Below are positions 34,186 through 42,461 of a DNA stretch of 64,000 nucleotides, one piece after another (the first letter of the stretch is position 1; the number at the start of each line of letters is the position of its first letter). This stretch comes from DT-110 sp030148525 (GTDB taxonomy: Bacteria; Bacteroidota; Bacteroidia; Chitinophagales; Saprospiraceae). Position numbers and translations under genes: made by a program. The notes under the pieces were generated by a model. It saw only the letters and a list, made by a program, of their open reading frames with translations. It was not told the DNA's origin and made no database searches. The stretch lies in contig OZ245751.1 in assembly GCA_965227445.1 (NCBI GenBank), positions 3,348,001 through 3,412,000 of the forward strand. The letters are read 5' to 3'.

Positions 34186-35451
34186 CTATCTAAAAAACGA
34201 CTGGCCATTATTGATCACACCGACAATCCAACCGTTCAGGCTTAGTCCGTCGAGTGGAGAATTCGCCGATTTACTGTATCGCTCCTTCAATTGAAAGGTC
34301 CAATTCCGGTTGGGTTGGAACAAGGTGAATTCTGCCTTGCCCCCTTCCGCAATCCGGGCTGGAACCAGGCCAAATAATTGACGCGGTTGTATGGCCAGTT
34401 TATCCACCAGTGCGGTTTGGTCAAGGGTTTTTCCCAAATGGGTATTTACCAGTGCATAGGCCGTTTCCAGACCGATGGCTCCGAAGCCGGCGTAGGCGAA
34501 TTCCAGCTTTTTTTGCTCTTGTTCCAGGGGAACGTGATTGGAGGTAATGGCGTCGATAGTACCATCCAATAGTCCCGCCAACAATCCCTCCCGGTCTTCG
34601 GCATCCCGCAGCGGCGGGAGCACCTTGAATTGGGAATTAAAGGTCGACAGGTCATCATCGGTATACACCAGATTTAGTACGGGTACTGAGCAACTCACGG
34701 CCACTCCCTTGCGCTTGGCCTGGCGAATCAAATCCACCGATCGGGCAGACGAAATCCCCGAGATGAACACCTTGGAATCCGTGTATTCGGCCAGGTAGAT
34801 ATCCCGTTGCACCATCATCTCTTCGGCCATATTGGGGATTCCTTTCATCCCCAGTGAAGTACTAACCTTGCCTTCGTGGATTTGGCCGTCGGCCGCAATG
34901 GAGGCATCGTGCGGTTGATTGATCACCACACCGTCAAACGCCTTTACGTATTGCAGGGCGCGCATCATCATCCCGTTGTTCTGAATGGCCGCGGCCCCGT
35001 CGGAAAAGGCAATGGCGCCAACCCGCTGCATATCGATCATTTCGGTAATATCCTTGCCCGCACAATGACGGGTAACGGCGCCGATGGGCCATATATCGAC
35101 CAATTGTAACCTCGATTGCTTGATAAGGTAGTTGACCTCCGGCTTGGCGTGAATGACCGGTTCCGTATTCGGATAAGCACCTATTCCCGTAAAACCACCG
35201 GCAGCAGCAGCCAGGGAAACGGTTTCGATGTCTTCGCGATGTTCAAAGCCGGGGTCTCCGATCTGAACCCCCATATCTATCCAGCCGGGAGACAGATGAA
35301 GGCCCTCCGATTCGATGATATCCGCACCGTCAGCTGGCAGGTCCGTACCTATTCGCATAACGTGGTTCCCCCCGACCAGTACATCCCGTTCCTGTTGATG
35401 GTGATCCGAGCGCGGATCGATGATAATCGCTTTGCGAATCAGTATTCTCAT
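34186..35451 (-). CDS. Dihydroorotase-like protein lacking metal ligands (PyrC'-type), 421 aa
   Basis: Cyclic amidohydrolase fold of about the length of class I dihydroorotases, beginning MRILIRKAIIIDPRS and with LSPGWIDMG. In active enzymes this segment is D-x-H-x-H-x-R-x-PG; here it is DMGVQIGDPG (Asp59, then Gly, Gln and Gly where the two His and the Arg belong). The later SDHAPH motif reads SNHVPL. The zinc site is thus destroyed. This matches known non-catalytic dihydroorotase homologues that assist aspartate carbamoyltransferase assembly, though such a role here is inference. An active enzyme must lie elsewhere. Start chosen at 35451 (MRILI), as in the family. Confidence 0.88.
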   Translation of the reverse strand: MRILIRKAIIIDPRSDHHQQERDVLVGGNHVMRIGTDLPADGADIIESEGLHLSPGWIDMGVQIGDPGFEHREDIETVSLAAAAGGFTGIGAYPNTEPVIHAKPEVNYLIKQSRLQLVDIWPIGAVTRHCAGKDITEMIDMQRVGAIAFSDGAAAIQNNGMMMRALQYVKAFDGVVINQPHDASIAADGQIHEGKVSTSLGMKGIPNMAEEMMVQRDIYLAEYTDSKVFISGISSARSVDLIRQAKRKGVAVSCSVPVLNLVYTDDDLSTFNSQFKVLPPLRDAEDREGLLAGLLDGTIDAITSNHVPLEQEQKKLEFAYAGFGAIGLETAYALVNTHLGKTLDQTALVDKLAIQPRQLFGLVPARIAEGGKAEFTLFQPNRNWTFQLKERYSKSANSPLDGLSLNGWIVGVINNGQSFFR

Positions 35452-35472
35452 ACTAGCTTTTTTCCCTTCCGG

Positions 35473-35480
35473 CAAAAATA
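35473..35480 (-). promoter_or_regulatory. Possible -7 element for the dihydroorotase-like gene (TATTTTTG)
   Basis: Exact TAnnTTTG match 22 bp before the chosen ATG. TTC rather than TTG lies 20 nt upstream. It also overlaps the longer in-frame start, arguing for the shorter one. Confidence 0.4.
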
Positions 35481-35562
35481 CATTTTTATACGGACGTCGA
35501 ATTGGTTTGAGCCTTCAATCCTTTTTTACGCAAGTATGCCCACAACGAAGTGGTATAATTAC

Positions 35563-37881
35563 CTAGTCCGTCGGATAAAACCGATTGTTCCACCAATAAT
35601 AAGAACTTGTTCGAAAGTACAAGTTCCTGCCGGCCGGCATCCACAGGCACTCATCCACCAGAATCGTTTCCCGGTACATGCCTGTCTGATGAATGCGAAC
35701 CTCCCAGCGGCTATCGGCAGCCATGGAAGTCACTGTCCAGATACCTAATCCCCAGCCACGATCATCAAAAACCTGTATGTGCTGGCGTATGGGGGAAGCC
35801 TGCCTTTGCCGGACCGTTCCGTCCGGTGCCCGTTCGATCAGCTCCAGGGTAGACCGGGTACGACGATCCTCATCGATCAGGAACCAGGCACTAAACACCC
35901 AATCTACCTCCCCGGCTGGTGATTCCCACTGCAAAAGTACTGAATCGGGATGCATGGTGTGGCGACGGGAGCCGGATCCAAAATAAGAGACCCCCGTATT
36001 CCCATTTTGGTCGAAAGACCACCTCCGAAAACCGACCAGTGAACTATCCGCTAAATACCCACGCCACTGGACCGTATCTACCGGTACCAGCGTGCTGTCT
36101 CGTTCAAAGGTACGCGTTACCCGGTTTGCTTGCTCACTGGCACGACGACTAAACAAAGTCAATGGATGTTCATACAATCGAAGGCGTTCTCCCTCCAGAT
36201 ACAACAATCGTGCGCCGTCGAGCAGATGGGCATACTTCTCCTCTTCTTTTTTGTATTCCCGTTCGTCAACCATCATCAACAGCGGACGATCATCCGGAAA
36301 ATCTTCAATTATTACCGGGGAACGATAAGGTTCCGTAACCAGTTGGAGCTGCTTGAGGGTCTGACTACGCGAGGTACGGGTAAGCATGGCACTAGTCACC
36401 GGCAAACCCGTTTGAACAGACAATGTAAGGGAGTTTTGCAGAATATACCCTTCCCCTTCCCACCAAAACTGATCGGAACCAATGTTGTAATAGGGTACCG
36501 TTAGCAGAGCCTGGTAATCATCGTAATCAATCCCATTCAGATCGGTAAACCGATGTCCTTCCTCAAAGCGGGATATTGTATCCAGGTCTGTGTTTTTGGC
36601 CCAGGCTTGATTAATCCCTTCAAACCACAGCAGAAGCATTGCCGGTATCCAAATCGCCCAACGGTAGTTTTTGTTTTTCAGAACGTGATACAGCCACACC
36701 CAAACCAATATATTAATGACGTAGTAAAACAACCAGGCAAAACGTCCCATCGACCGAAATTGCCTCAGGGGGCCGGTGTAATCCAGCAGCCATTCCCAGC
36801 CCGACCAAACAAAAGGAATACCCAGAGATGCTATCAATAATAAGCCACTGGCCAGCAAAATATTCTGAGCAAAAAACTGGCCAGCGGGTAATAACAGCAA
36901 CCCGCCTTTGAAACGCCGCTCCGCCCAGGCGACCAGCATACCTAGCAAACCAAGGAATGCCACTATCCCTATATAGGACCGACCCTCAAAATTATCGATA
37001 GCCGTTCGCTCCAGGTCAAAAACCTGCCGATCAAACCACCGCCAATGCGGTTGCTCCATTGAAGAGAAAATCCCTTCGGGAAAGGAGTGAAAGTGAAAAA
37101 AGCCCCAGGGCTGACCAGTGCGATCATCCGGACCGCCCTGTCCGTAAATCCAGTAAATAAAAAAAAGCAGTGGTAGTATTATCTGCAGACCGTAGTGGAA
37201 AATATAATGCAGCAGTGCCCGGTAATCACGCCGTTGAACGACCCGGATGGCAAAGAACAGGCTCACCGTCAACGCCATGATAGCAAAGTAGTAAAAGTGG
37301 ATCAGGGAAAAAACGGTTACCCACAGGCCTGCCACCAAACTGATCAGCCAGCCCGGTTTATCATCGTAGCGAAGCAACCAATAGATCAAGCCCGGCAAAA
37401 CTATGGCGTGCGACAAGCCGTAGTGTGAGGTCATACGTGCGATCTGAGGCGTGAGCATCATGATCCCTAGAGCAGCTAATACACTCATCCAGGCAGGCAC
37501 CATAAAGCGCCGCAGGATCAAAAACAGGAAGAAGGCACAACCGATCAGGGACAGCAGCATGGACAAATTGACAACAGAAATGGTGTATTGGGAAAGTTCC
37601 CGCCCCGTCCAATCCGATAAGATGGCCAATCCATTGGAAATCAAAGGCTGGGTAGCCGAGGATAGCGCATGATCACCGTAAGGGTAATTCATACCCCGGA
37701 AGTGATGGTACTGGGAGTCGTACCGGGCATGATACTGAATGACCGTATAGGCCTTGAAGCCGTCTCCATAGGGCTCAACGACCCGGTCTGGGTGCTGAAA
37801 AAAGTCGGTAAATCGTATGGCACAAAACAGCAGTGCCAACAGAATTACGGCCAGGCGGCCGGGTACATCGGTGCGGTGCAT
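35563..37881 (-). CDS. Large polytopic membrane protein, GT-C-like, 772 aa
   Basis: Not identified. About ten to twelve transmembrane helices occupy residues 8-460: LAVILLALLFCAIRF, then VNLSMLLSLIGCAFFLFLIL and others. The C-terminal third (460-772) is soluble and presumably extracytoplasmic, with FRRWSFDQNGN near its middle. An early acidic pair in the first loop (RVVEPYGDGFKAYTV) resembles the catalytic loop of GT-C transferases. The frame continues 42 codons upstream, but only through tandem-repeat DNA; the ATG at 37881 gives a proper first helix. The promoter must lie in or beyond the 133-bp repeats. Confidence 0.72.
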   Translation of the reverse strand: MHRTDVPGRLAVILLALLFCAIRFTDFFQHPDRVVEPYGDGFKAYTVIQYHARYDSQYHHFRGMNYPYGDHALSSATQPLISNGLAILSDWTGRELSQYTISVVNLSMLLSLIGCAFFLFLILRRFMVPAWMSVLAALGIMMLTPQIARMTSHYGLSHAIVLPGLIYWLLRYDDKPGWLISLVAGLWVTVFSLIHFYYFAIMALTVSLFFAIRVVQRRDYRALLHYIFHYGLQIILPLLFFIYWIYGQGGPDDRTGQPWGFFHFHSFPEGIFSSMEQPHWRWFDRQVFDLERTAIDNFEGRSYIGIVAFLGLLGMLVAWAERRFKGGLLLLPAGQFFAQNILLASGLLLIASLGIPFVWSGWEWLLDYTGPLRQFRSMGRFAWLFYYVINILVWVWLYHVLKNKNYRWAIWIPAMLLLWFEGINQAWAKNTDLDTISRFEEGHRFTDLNGIDYDDYQALLTVPYYNIGSDQFWWEGEGYILQNSLTLSVQTGLPVTSAMLTRTSRSQTLKQLQLVTEPYRSPVIIEDFPDDRPLLMMVDEREYKKEEEKYAHLLDGARLLYLEGERLRLYEHPLTLFSRRASEQANRVTRTFERDSTLVPVDTVQWRGYLADSSLVGFRRWSFDQNGNTGVSYFGSGSRRHTMHPDSVLLQWESPAGEVDWVFSAWFLIDEDRRTRSTLELIERAPDGTVRQRQASPIRQHIQVFDDRGWGLGIWTVTSMAADSRWEVRIHQTGMYRETILVDECLWMPAGRNLYFRTSSYYWWNNRFYPTD

Positions 37882-37916
37882 GCCAATCAGTGAATTAAAG
37901 GGCAAGATAGCACATT

Positions 37917-38330
37917 GGTGGTCGATCCTCCGGATCGACCGGGAGATTTCTTTGGGGAAAATGTCAGGCACAATATGCTTATGCCAAAAAAATATGCAAA
38001 ATGGCAATACCTCTTTTGCTCAAACTCGATCCAGAGGATCGAGCACCCTGGTGGTCGATCCTCCGGATCGACCGGGAGATTTCTTTGGGGAAAAATATTG
38101 GGCACAATATGCTTATGCCAAAAAAAGAAGCGAAACGGCAACACTTCTTCTGCTCAAACTCGATCCAGAGGATCGAGCACCCTGGTGGTCGATCCTCCGG
38201 ATCGACCGGGAGATTTCTTTGGGGAAAAATATTAGGCACAACATCCTTATGCCAAAAAAATATGCAAAATGGCAATACCTCTTTTACTCAAACTCGATCC
38301 AGAGGATCGAGCACCCTGGTGGTCGATCCG
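37917..38330. repeat. 133/134-bp tandem repeat, three copies plus a partial fourth
   Basis: Units start at 37917, 38050 and 38184, with a truncated one at 38318. Each contains two palindromes of the form CGATCC-NNN-GGATCG: GGTCGATCC TCC GGATCGACC and CTCGATCC AGA GGATCGAG (in unit 1 at 37920-37940 and 38025-38043). An A/T-rich segment with ATATGCTTATGCC lies between them. Copies 1 and 3 agree in the stretch before the second palindrome, where copy 2 differs. The array fills the whole gap between two minus-strand genes and ends 2 bp before the BatA-like stop codon. Repeat content accounts for all long frames here. Confidence 0.95.
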
Positions 38331-38332
38331 AT

Positions 38333-40363
38333 TTACGCCCGCCAAAACCGCAAAATCAACACTTCCAGCGCCAAAAAGCACAAGGCCAGAATGATACACC
38401 AACGCCAAAGCGGTATGCCTTGGGTTTCCTGACTAATGCGGGCAGTAAGGACCGCATCATCGGCAGCTTGCAGAATGGAGACATCTTCACCGAAGCGATC
38501 CCCCAATTCCTCGGCATTGACGTAGCGCAGGTCTGATTCGGAGCGGTCGTAATTAAAGGCGAATTTATCGAGGATGGTACCTTCTTCCAGGTACAGATTG
38601 TAAAAGCCGGCTGATCCAATCTGATTGTTGGTGTTCAGCAGGACCTTATTGGCCAGGGTGCGCTGCTGGGGGATGAATTCCCCGTCCTCGCCCGATAGTT
38701 TATAGACAATCTCCGCACTATTTACCTGATGGTTACTCTCCAGAACCTCATCCGCGCCAATGGTATAGGCAATCCGCGTATCATCGGCCGACGAAATCGC
38801 CATTTTAATCAGCATCGGAACAAAGATCTCCCCGTTGCGGACCAGGTCGTTGTAACTACCACTCAACGGAGCTGTACACAAATACACCTTACCCTCACCG
38901 TAGGTGTATTTCGACAGGAAAGAGGAACCGTCGCGATAAGTCAGCAGAGTCTCCTCCGGACGACCATCGTAGCTCGTGGTTTGGAAATTGGCCGTAGTTG
39001 CCGGTAGTTTCAGGCTTTCCTGACGGGATTCGAAGATGTCGCGGAAAATGAACTCCTCCGTGTTAATCTGACTTACCTGTCGGGCCGTCGTATCGAGGTT
39101 CATGATTTCATTGGCATTCAGGGAGGCCAAAAAGTCTTTGTAGGTCAGGACCTCGGCATCACTGGCCGGAAAGACCAGCAGGTTACCTCCATTGCGCACG
39201 TATTGTTGCAGTTCAGATGCCAGACCGGTGGAAACGGTCCGCAGGTCATTCATGATGATCAGCTGATGCTGGGGAAAGGAAGAATAATCGAGATTCTGAC
39301 TCCGCTGGTTTATCAACTCAAAGGAAGGGACACTTCCCAAGGCTGCGTCCAGGTAGCGATTGTTTTCTTCTTCGTTAATGGCCAGGACCTGGATGCGCTC
39401 TGATACTTCAAAACTGAGGAAATACGTATCGTCAAACTGTACCGGAAAATCGGTGATTTGCAAGCGGGCTTCCTGAAAACCGGTCTGCCGAATGGTAATA
39501 TTCACCGTATCCTGCACAGCGGACCGGGCGGGCACGTTCAGCGTACCCACGGGCTTGCTTTGGCCCTCGTAGTTAAGCGAAAGCCTGATATTTTCCGCGG
39601 CTTCGTCACTGTAGTTCCGAACGCGAACGACCAGTGGGTTGGTCTGGTTCAGCATTTGTACGGGGGCATCGAACCAGGCACTGTCGATACTCACATTGCG
39701 CTCCTGCACAGCTTTGAGGGGCACCAGACTCAGATCGACCGTCGTATCCTGATACGACTCAATATCCGTGATGTTTTGCTGAAAATCGGAGATCAGATAA
39801 GCAATGGCTTGTCCGTTCTGAGGTGGATCCAATACTTGTTTCTGACGGGCAAGGATTTCGGTCACCGTGCGCACCGCAGGGGTGCGGTTGACCTCGTCGA
39901 TTAGCTCGTAGGCTTCGTCTTTGGAAACGAGGCGTTGGTGCTGCCCCTCAAAATCCATGGTCAATATCTGGAACCGATCTTCCTCCCCAAAGGCATCGAC
40001 GACCTCCCGGGCACGTTGGCGGGCTTTATCGAGCAGGGACAAATCGCTGCTCAGGGCATCCATACTGTAGCTGTTGTCGATAAATATGCTCACGTATTTT
40101 TCGCCTTGCTGAATGTCTTCATCCTTGCTGATAAACGGCTGGGCAAAGGCGAACACTAAAAAAGTCAAAGCCAGCAATCGCATGAGTAAGACCAGCAGAT
40201 TGCGCAGACGTGATCGGTTGCTCGTCTCCTCTTTTACTTCCTTTAGGAAACGGACATTGGTAAAATATACTTTTTTGAACCGGCGAAAGTGAAAGAGATG
40301 AATAATGATCGGGATAGCCAGGGCTGCCAGAGCCAATAAGAAAGCCGGATAAAGCAATTGCAT
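38333..40363 (-). CDS. BatA/VWA-domain membrane protein, 676 aa
   Basis: The N-terminal helix and motif YPAFLLALAALAIPIIIHLF followed by FRRFKKVYFTNVRFLKEV are the aerotolerance-regulator (BatA) N-terminal domain; a second helix lies near residues 57-76. A von Willebrand A domain follows, with the MIDAS DNSYSM (Asp96, Ser98, Ser100). The large beta-rich extracytoplasmic part contains a second Rossmann-like region, and a last helix is WCIILALCFLALEVLILRF. Such proteins are widespread in Bacteroidota; the role (envelope stress, protein complex assembly) is not settled. No MoxR ATPase gene lies next to it. Confidence 0.85.
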   Translation of the reverse strand: MQLLYPAFLLALAALAIPIIIHLFHFRRFKKVYFTNVRFLKEVKEETSNRSRLRNLLVLLMRLLALTFLVFAFAQPFISKDEDIQQGEKYVSIFIDNSYSMDALSSDLSLLDKARQRAREVVDAFGEEDRFQILTMDFEGQHQRLVSKDEAYELIDEVNRTPAVRTVTEILARQKQVLDPPQNGQAIAYLISDFQQNITDIESYQDTTVDLSLVPLKAVQERNVSIDSAWFDAPVQMLNQTNPLVVRVRNYSDEAAENIRLSLNYEGQSKPVGTLNVPARSAVQDTVNITIRQTGFQEARLQITDFPVQFDDTYFLSFEVSERIQVLAINEEENNRYLDAALGSVPSFELINQRSQNLDYSSFPQHQLIIMNDLRTVSTGLASELQQYVRNGGNLLVFPASDAEVLTYKDFLASLNANEIMNLDTTARQVSQINTEEFIFRDIFESRQESLKLPATTANFQTTSYDGRPEETLLTYRDGSSFLSKYTYGEGKVYLCTAPLSGSYNDLVRNGEIFVPMLIKMAISSADDTRIAYTIGADEVLESNHQVNSAEIVYKLSGEDGEFIPQQRTLANKVLLNTNNQIGSAGFYNLYLEEGTILDKFAFNYDRSESDLRYVNAEELGDRFGEDVSILQAADDAVLTARISQETQGIPLWRWCIILALCFLALEVLILRFWRA

Positions 40364-40831
40364 ATGCGGGTCATTTTGAGCAGGTCAAAGTGGGGGTACC
40401 ACCTGGATTTGTACAGTCGGATCACGTACCTTTGCCTTTCGGCAAAAAACACCTTCGATCAGTTGCAGTGCACTTTTCGAAGGAAGTGCCTGGTTTCTAG
40501 GTCAAGCATCAAGGTGCCTGCCTTGCAAACTAAATTTAGGGGCCAACAAGTATACACATTAAGCCACAATTTTGTTAACGGAGAGATCGGAAATCGGCCT
40601 CCTACGTCCGTACGGACTTTGGCGGCCGGTGGAAATCGGAATTTCAGCCCATCACTTTAGTGGTGGGTTGCGGAAAGAAAGGGGGAATTGGGGAGTTGGA
40701 GAGAGGGGGGCGACAAAGAAAAACTTCCCCTGGAAACTAATCTTCCCGGAGTGAGTTTTTAACCGCGGAGACCAGACACGAGCCATAGCGACTGATAGAA
40801 ATAAACCGGAAGTACCGCTGAAATTTCATCT
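40364..40831. other. Intergenic region between BatA-like gene and queE
   Basis: About 470 bp with divergent genes on both sides. It contains a palindrome CATCACTTTAGTGGTGGG (about 40651-40668), similar to CACCACTTTAGTGGTG at 50651-50666. A GGGGGAATTGGGGAG stretch (40680-40720) of the kind flanking the GACGCGAT elements is also present. No family-like reading frame. Confidence 0.6.
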
Positions 40832-41473
40832 ATGAAAAAATACAAAATAAAGGAGCTTTTTTACACCCTGCAGGGGGAAGGGGCGCAAGCTGGCCGGCCA
40901 GCCGTATTTTGCCGCTTCAGTGGTTGCAACCTCTGGTCGGGACGCGAAGAAGATCGCCACAAAGCCATTTGTCAGTTTTGCGATACGGACTTTTGGGGAA
41001 CGGATGGTATCAATGGCGGCACCTTTGCAACCGCCGATCTTTTGGCGGAAGCCATTGCTAACCAATGGCCCGATTTGAATCAGGGCCAACCCTACGTGGT
41101 CTGTACCGGCGGAGAACCATTGCTCCAGTTGAACGAACCATTGATCGATGCGCTGCACGAGCGCGGCTTCGAGGTGGCGGTGGAAACCAACGGCACCATA
41201 GCAGCACCCAAAGGAATTGACTGGATCTGCGTCAGCCCGAAAGCGGGAGCCGAAGTGGTGCAAACCACCGGGCACGAGCTAAAATTGGTCTACCCACAAC
41301 AAGGAGCTGAGCCACACCTCTTCACCGATCTTACATTCGATCATTTCTATCTGCAACCCATGGATGCTCCCGGCCTTACCGACCTGCATACCCAACAGGC
41401 ACTAGCCTTTTGCCTGGAGCACCCACAATGGCGCTTATCTATTCAAACACATAAAGTACTGCAGATTCCCTGA
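40832..41473 (+). CDS. queE: 7-carboxy-7-deazaguanine synthase (radical SAM), 213 aa
   Basis: Converts 6-carboxy-tetrahydropterin to 7-carboxy-7-deazaguanine in queuosine biosynthesis. The N-terminus FYTLQGEGAQAGRPAVFCRFSGCN is typical. The 4Fe-4S site has the unusual CX14CX2C spacing of QueE (Cys32, Cys47, Cys50). VVCTGGEPLLQL is the SAM-binding GGE motif, and VETNGTIAAP and CVSPKAGAE follow. Length is normal. No other queuosine gene is adjacent. Confidence 0.94.
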   Translation: MKKYKIKELFYTLQGEGAQAGRPAVFCRFSGCNLWSGREEDRHKAICQFCDTDFWGTDGINGGTFATADLLAEAIANQWPDLNQGQPYVVCTGGEPLLQLNEPLIDALHERGFEVAVETNGTIAAPKGIDWICVSPKAGAEVVQTTGHELKLVYPQQGAEPHLFTDLTFDHFYLQPMDAPGLTDLHTQQALAFCLEHPQWRLSIQTHKVLQIP

Positions 41474-41540
41474 TCGAGCCAAAAAACTTCGATTTTCTGA
41501 CTTGTTCTGCCTATCTTGTTTATCGGCTATAGTTTGTGGT

Positions 41541-42419
41541 ATGAGAAAGCTTTTGGTGACCGGGGTTTCGGGATTTTTGGGTTGGCACGTCGCCAATTTC
41601 CGACAACGATCCTGGAAGATCGTGGGTGTCTATAATAATACGGCCTATTCCAGTGGGCGGCACCTCTCCTATTGTGTCGATTTTGATCATACGGTGCAGA
41701 TGTACGATCTGCTGCGGGAGGTAAAACCCGACGGCATCATGCACCTGGCAGCCGTATCTTCCCCCCGTGCATGCGAAGAACATATAAGCCAGTCGTATCG
41801 TACCAACGTAGTCGTTCCGGCCCTCCTGGCCGAATACACTGCCGAGCATAACATCCCCTTCGTTTTCAGCTCGACCGATATGGTGTTCAGCGGCCATTCC
41901 GGCCCCTATGGTCCATACGACTACACCAATCCCATAAATGTCTACGGCAAACAAAAAGCCGAGGCCGAAGAACGCATTCTGAATATTAACCGCGAGGCTA
42001 CTATCGCGCGACTGCCACTCCTCTACGGTATGGCCCCATACGGGACCAATTTTTTATCCGCCTGGCTAGAAACCTGGACTCAAGGGAAGGTGCTGCACGC
42101 GTTTTCCGATGAGGTCCGGTCCGTTATTTCCGGTACGGATGCTGCCCGCGGCCTGTTCCTTCTACTGAACAAACAATTACAACACATCTGGCACCTGGGT
42201 GGCAGGGAAGCCGTTTCTCGTCTCAACTTTGCCAGGATGCTGGCCAGATCTTTTGGATTCGATGAAGCACTGGTCGTTCCTTCTACCATCGCCGAAGCCG
42301 GCCTGGCCGGAAAACGGCCCGCCGACCTCACCCTCGACAGCCAAATGACCTACGAGCACGGATTTGATCCACTGCCCGTCCGTAAAAGCCTCAAGTCTTT
42401 GCGGAAGTTGGCGTTTTAA
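41541..42419 (+). CDS. RmlD-like NAD(P)-dependent sugar reductase/epimerase (extended SDR), 292 aa
   Basis: The Rossmann motif is LLVTGVSGFLGWHV (TGxxGxxG), and NAD-binding HLAAVSSPRACEEHI follows. The catalytic YGKQKAEAE (YxxxK) has the upstream Ser in FSSTDMVFSG. The C-terminal part recalls dTDP-4-dehydrorhamnose reductases (HLGGREAVSRLNFARML). Likely acts on a nucleotide sugar or related substrate. The ATG at 41541 directly opens the Rossmann strand; a longer frame is less likely. It lies 67 bp after queE but is functionally unrelated. Confidence 0.85.
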   Translation: MRKLLVTGVSGFLGWHVANFRQRSWKIVGVYNNTAYSSGRHLSYCVDFDHTVQMYDLLREVKPDGIMHLAAVSSPRACEEHISQSYRTNVVVPALLAEYTAEHNIPFVFSSTDMVFSGHSGPYGPYDYTNPINVYGKQKAEAEERILNINREATIARLPLLYGMAPYGTNFLSAWLETWTQGKVLHAFSDEVRSVISGTDAARGLFLLLNKQLQHIWHLGGREAVSRLNFARMLARSFGFDEALVVPSTIAEAGLAGKRPADLTLDSQMTYEHGFDPLPVRKSLKSLRKLAF

Positions 42420-42461
42420 AATCCACCCTCTTAACCCTCCCCTCGAAAAGGGAAGGAATTC

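Noticed and set aside
37882..38007. 42-residue N-terminal extension of the large membrane protein
   Set aside because: The extension is encoded by the tandem repeat and similar frames arise from every repeat unit; the downstream ATG gives a normal first membrane helix.
37917..38330. Possible CRISPR array
   Set aside because: The unit is 133-134 bp and conserved throughout, with no short repeat plus variable spacer pattern; no cas gene is nearby.
40364..40831. Possible preQ1 riboswitch upstream of queE
   Set aside because: No recognisable aptamer fold or conserved A-rich tail was found; only a short dispersed palindrome is present.
42436..42457. Possible bidirectional terminator between the RmlD-like and helicase genes
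   Set aside because: The CCCCTC/GAGGGG-like pairing is short and imperfect, without a T run.
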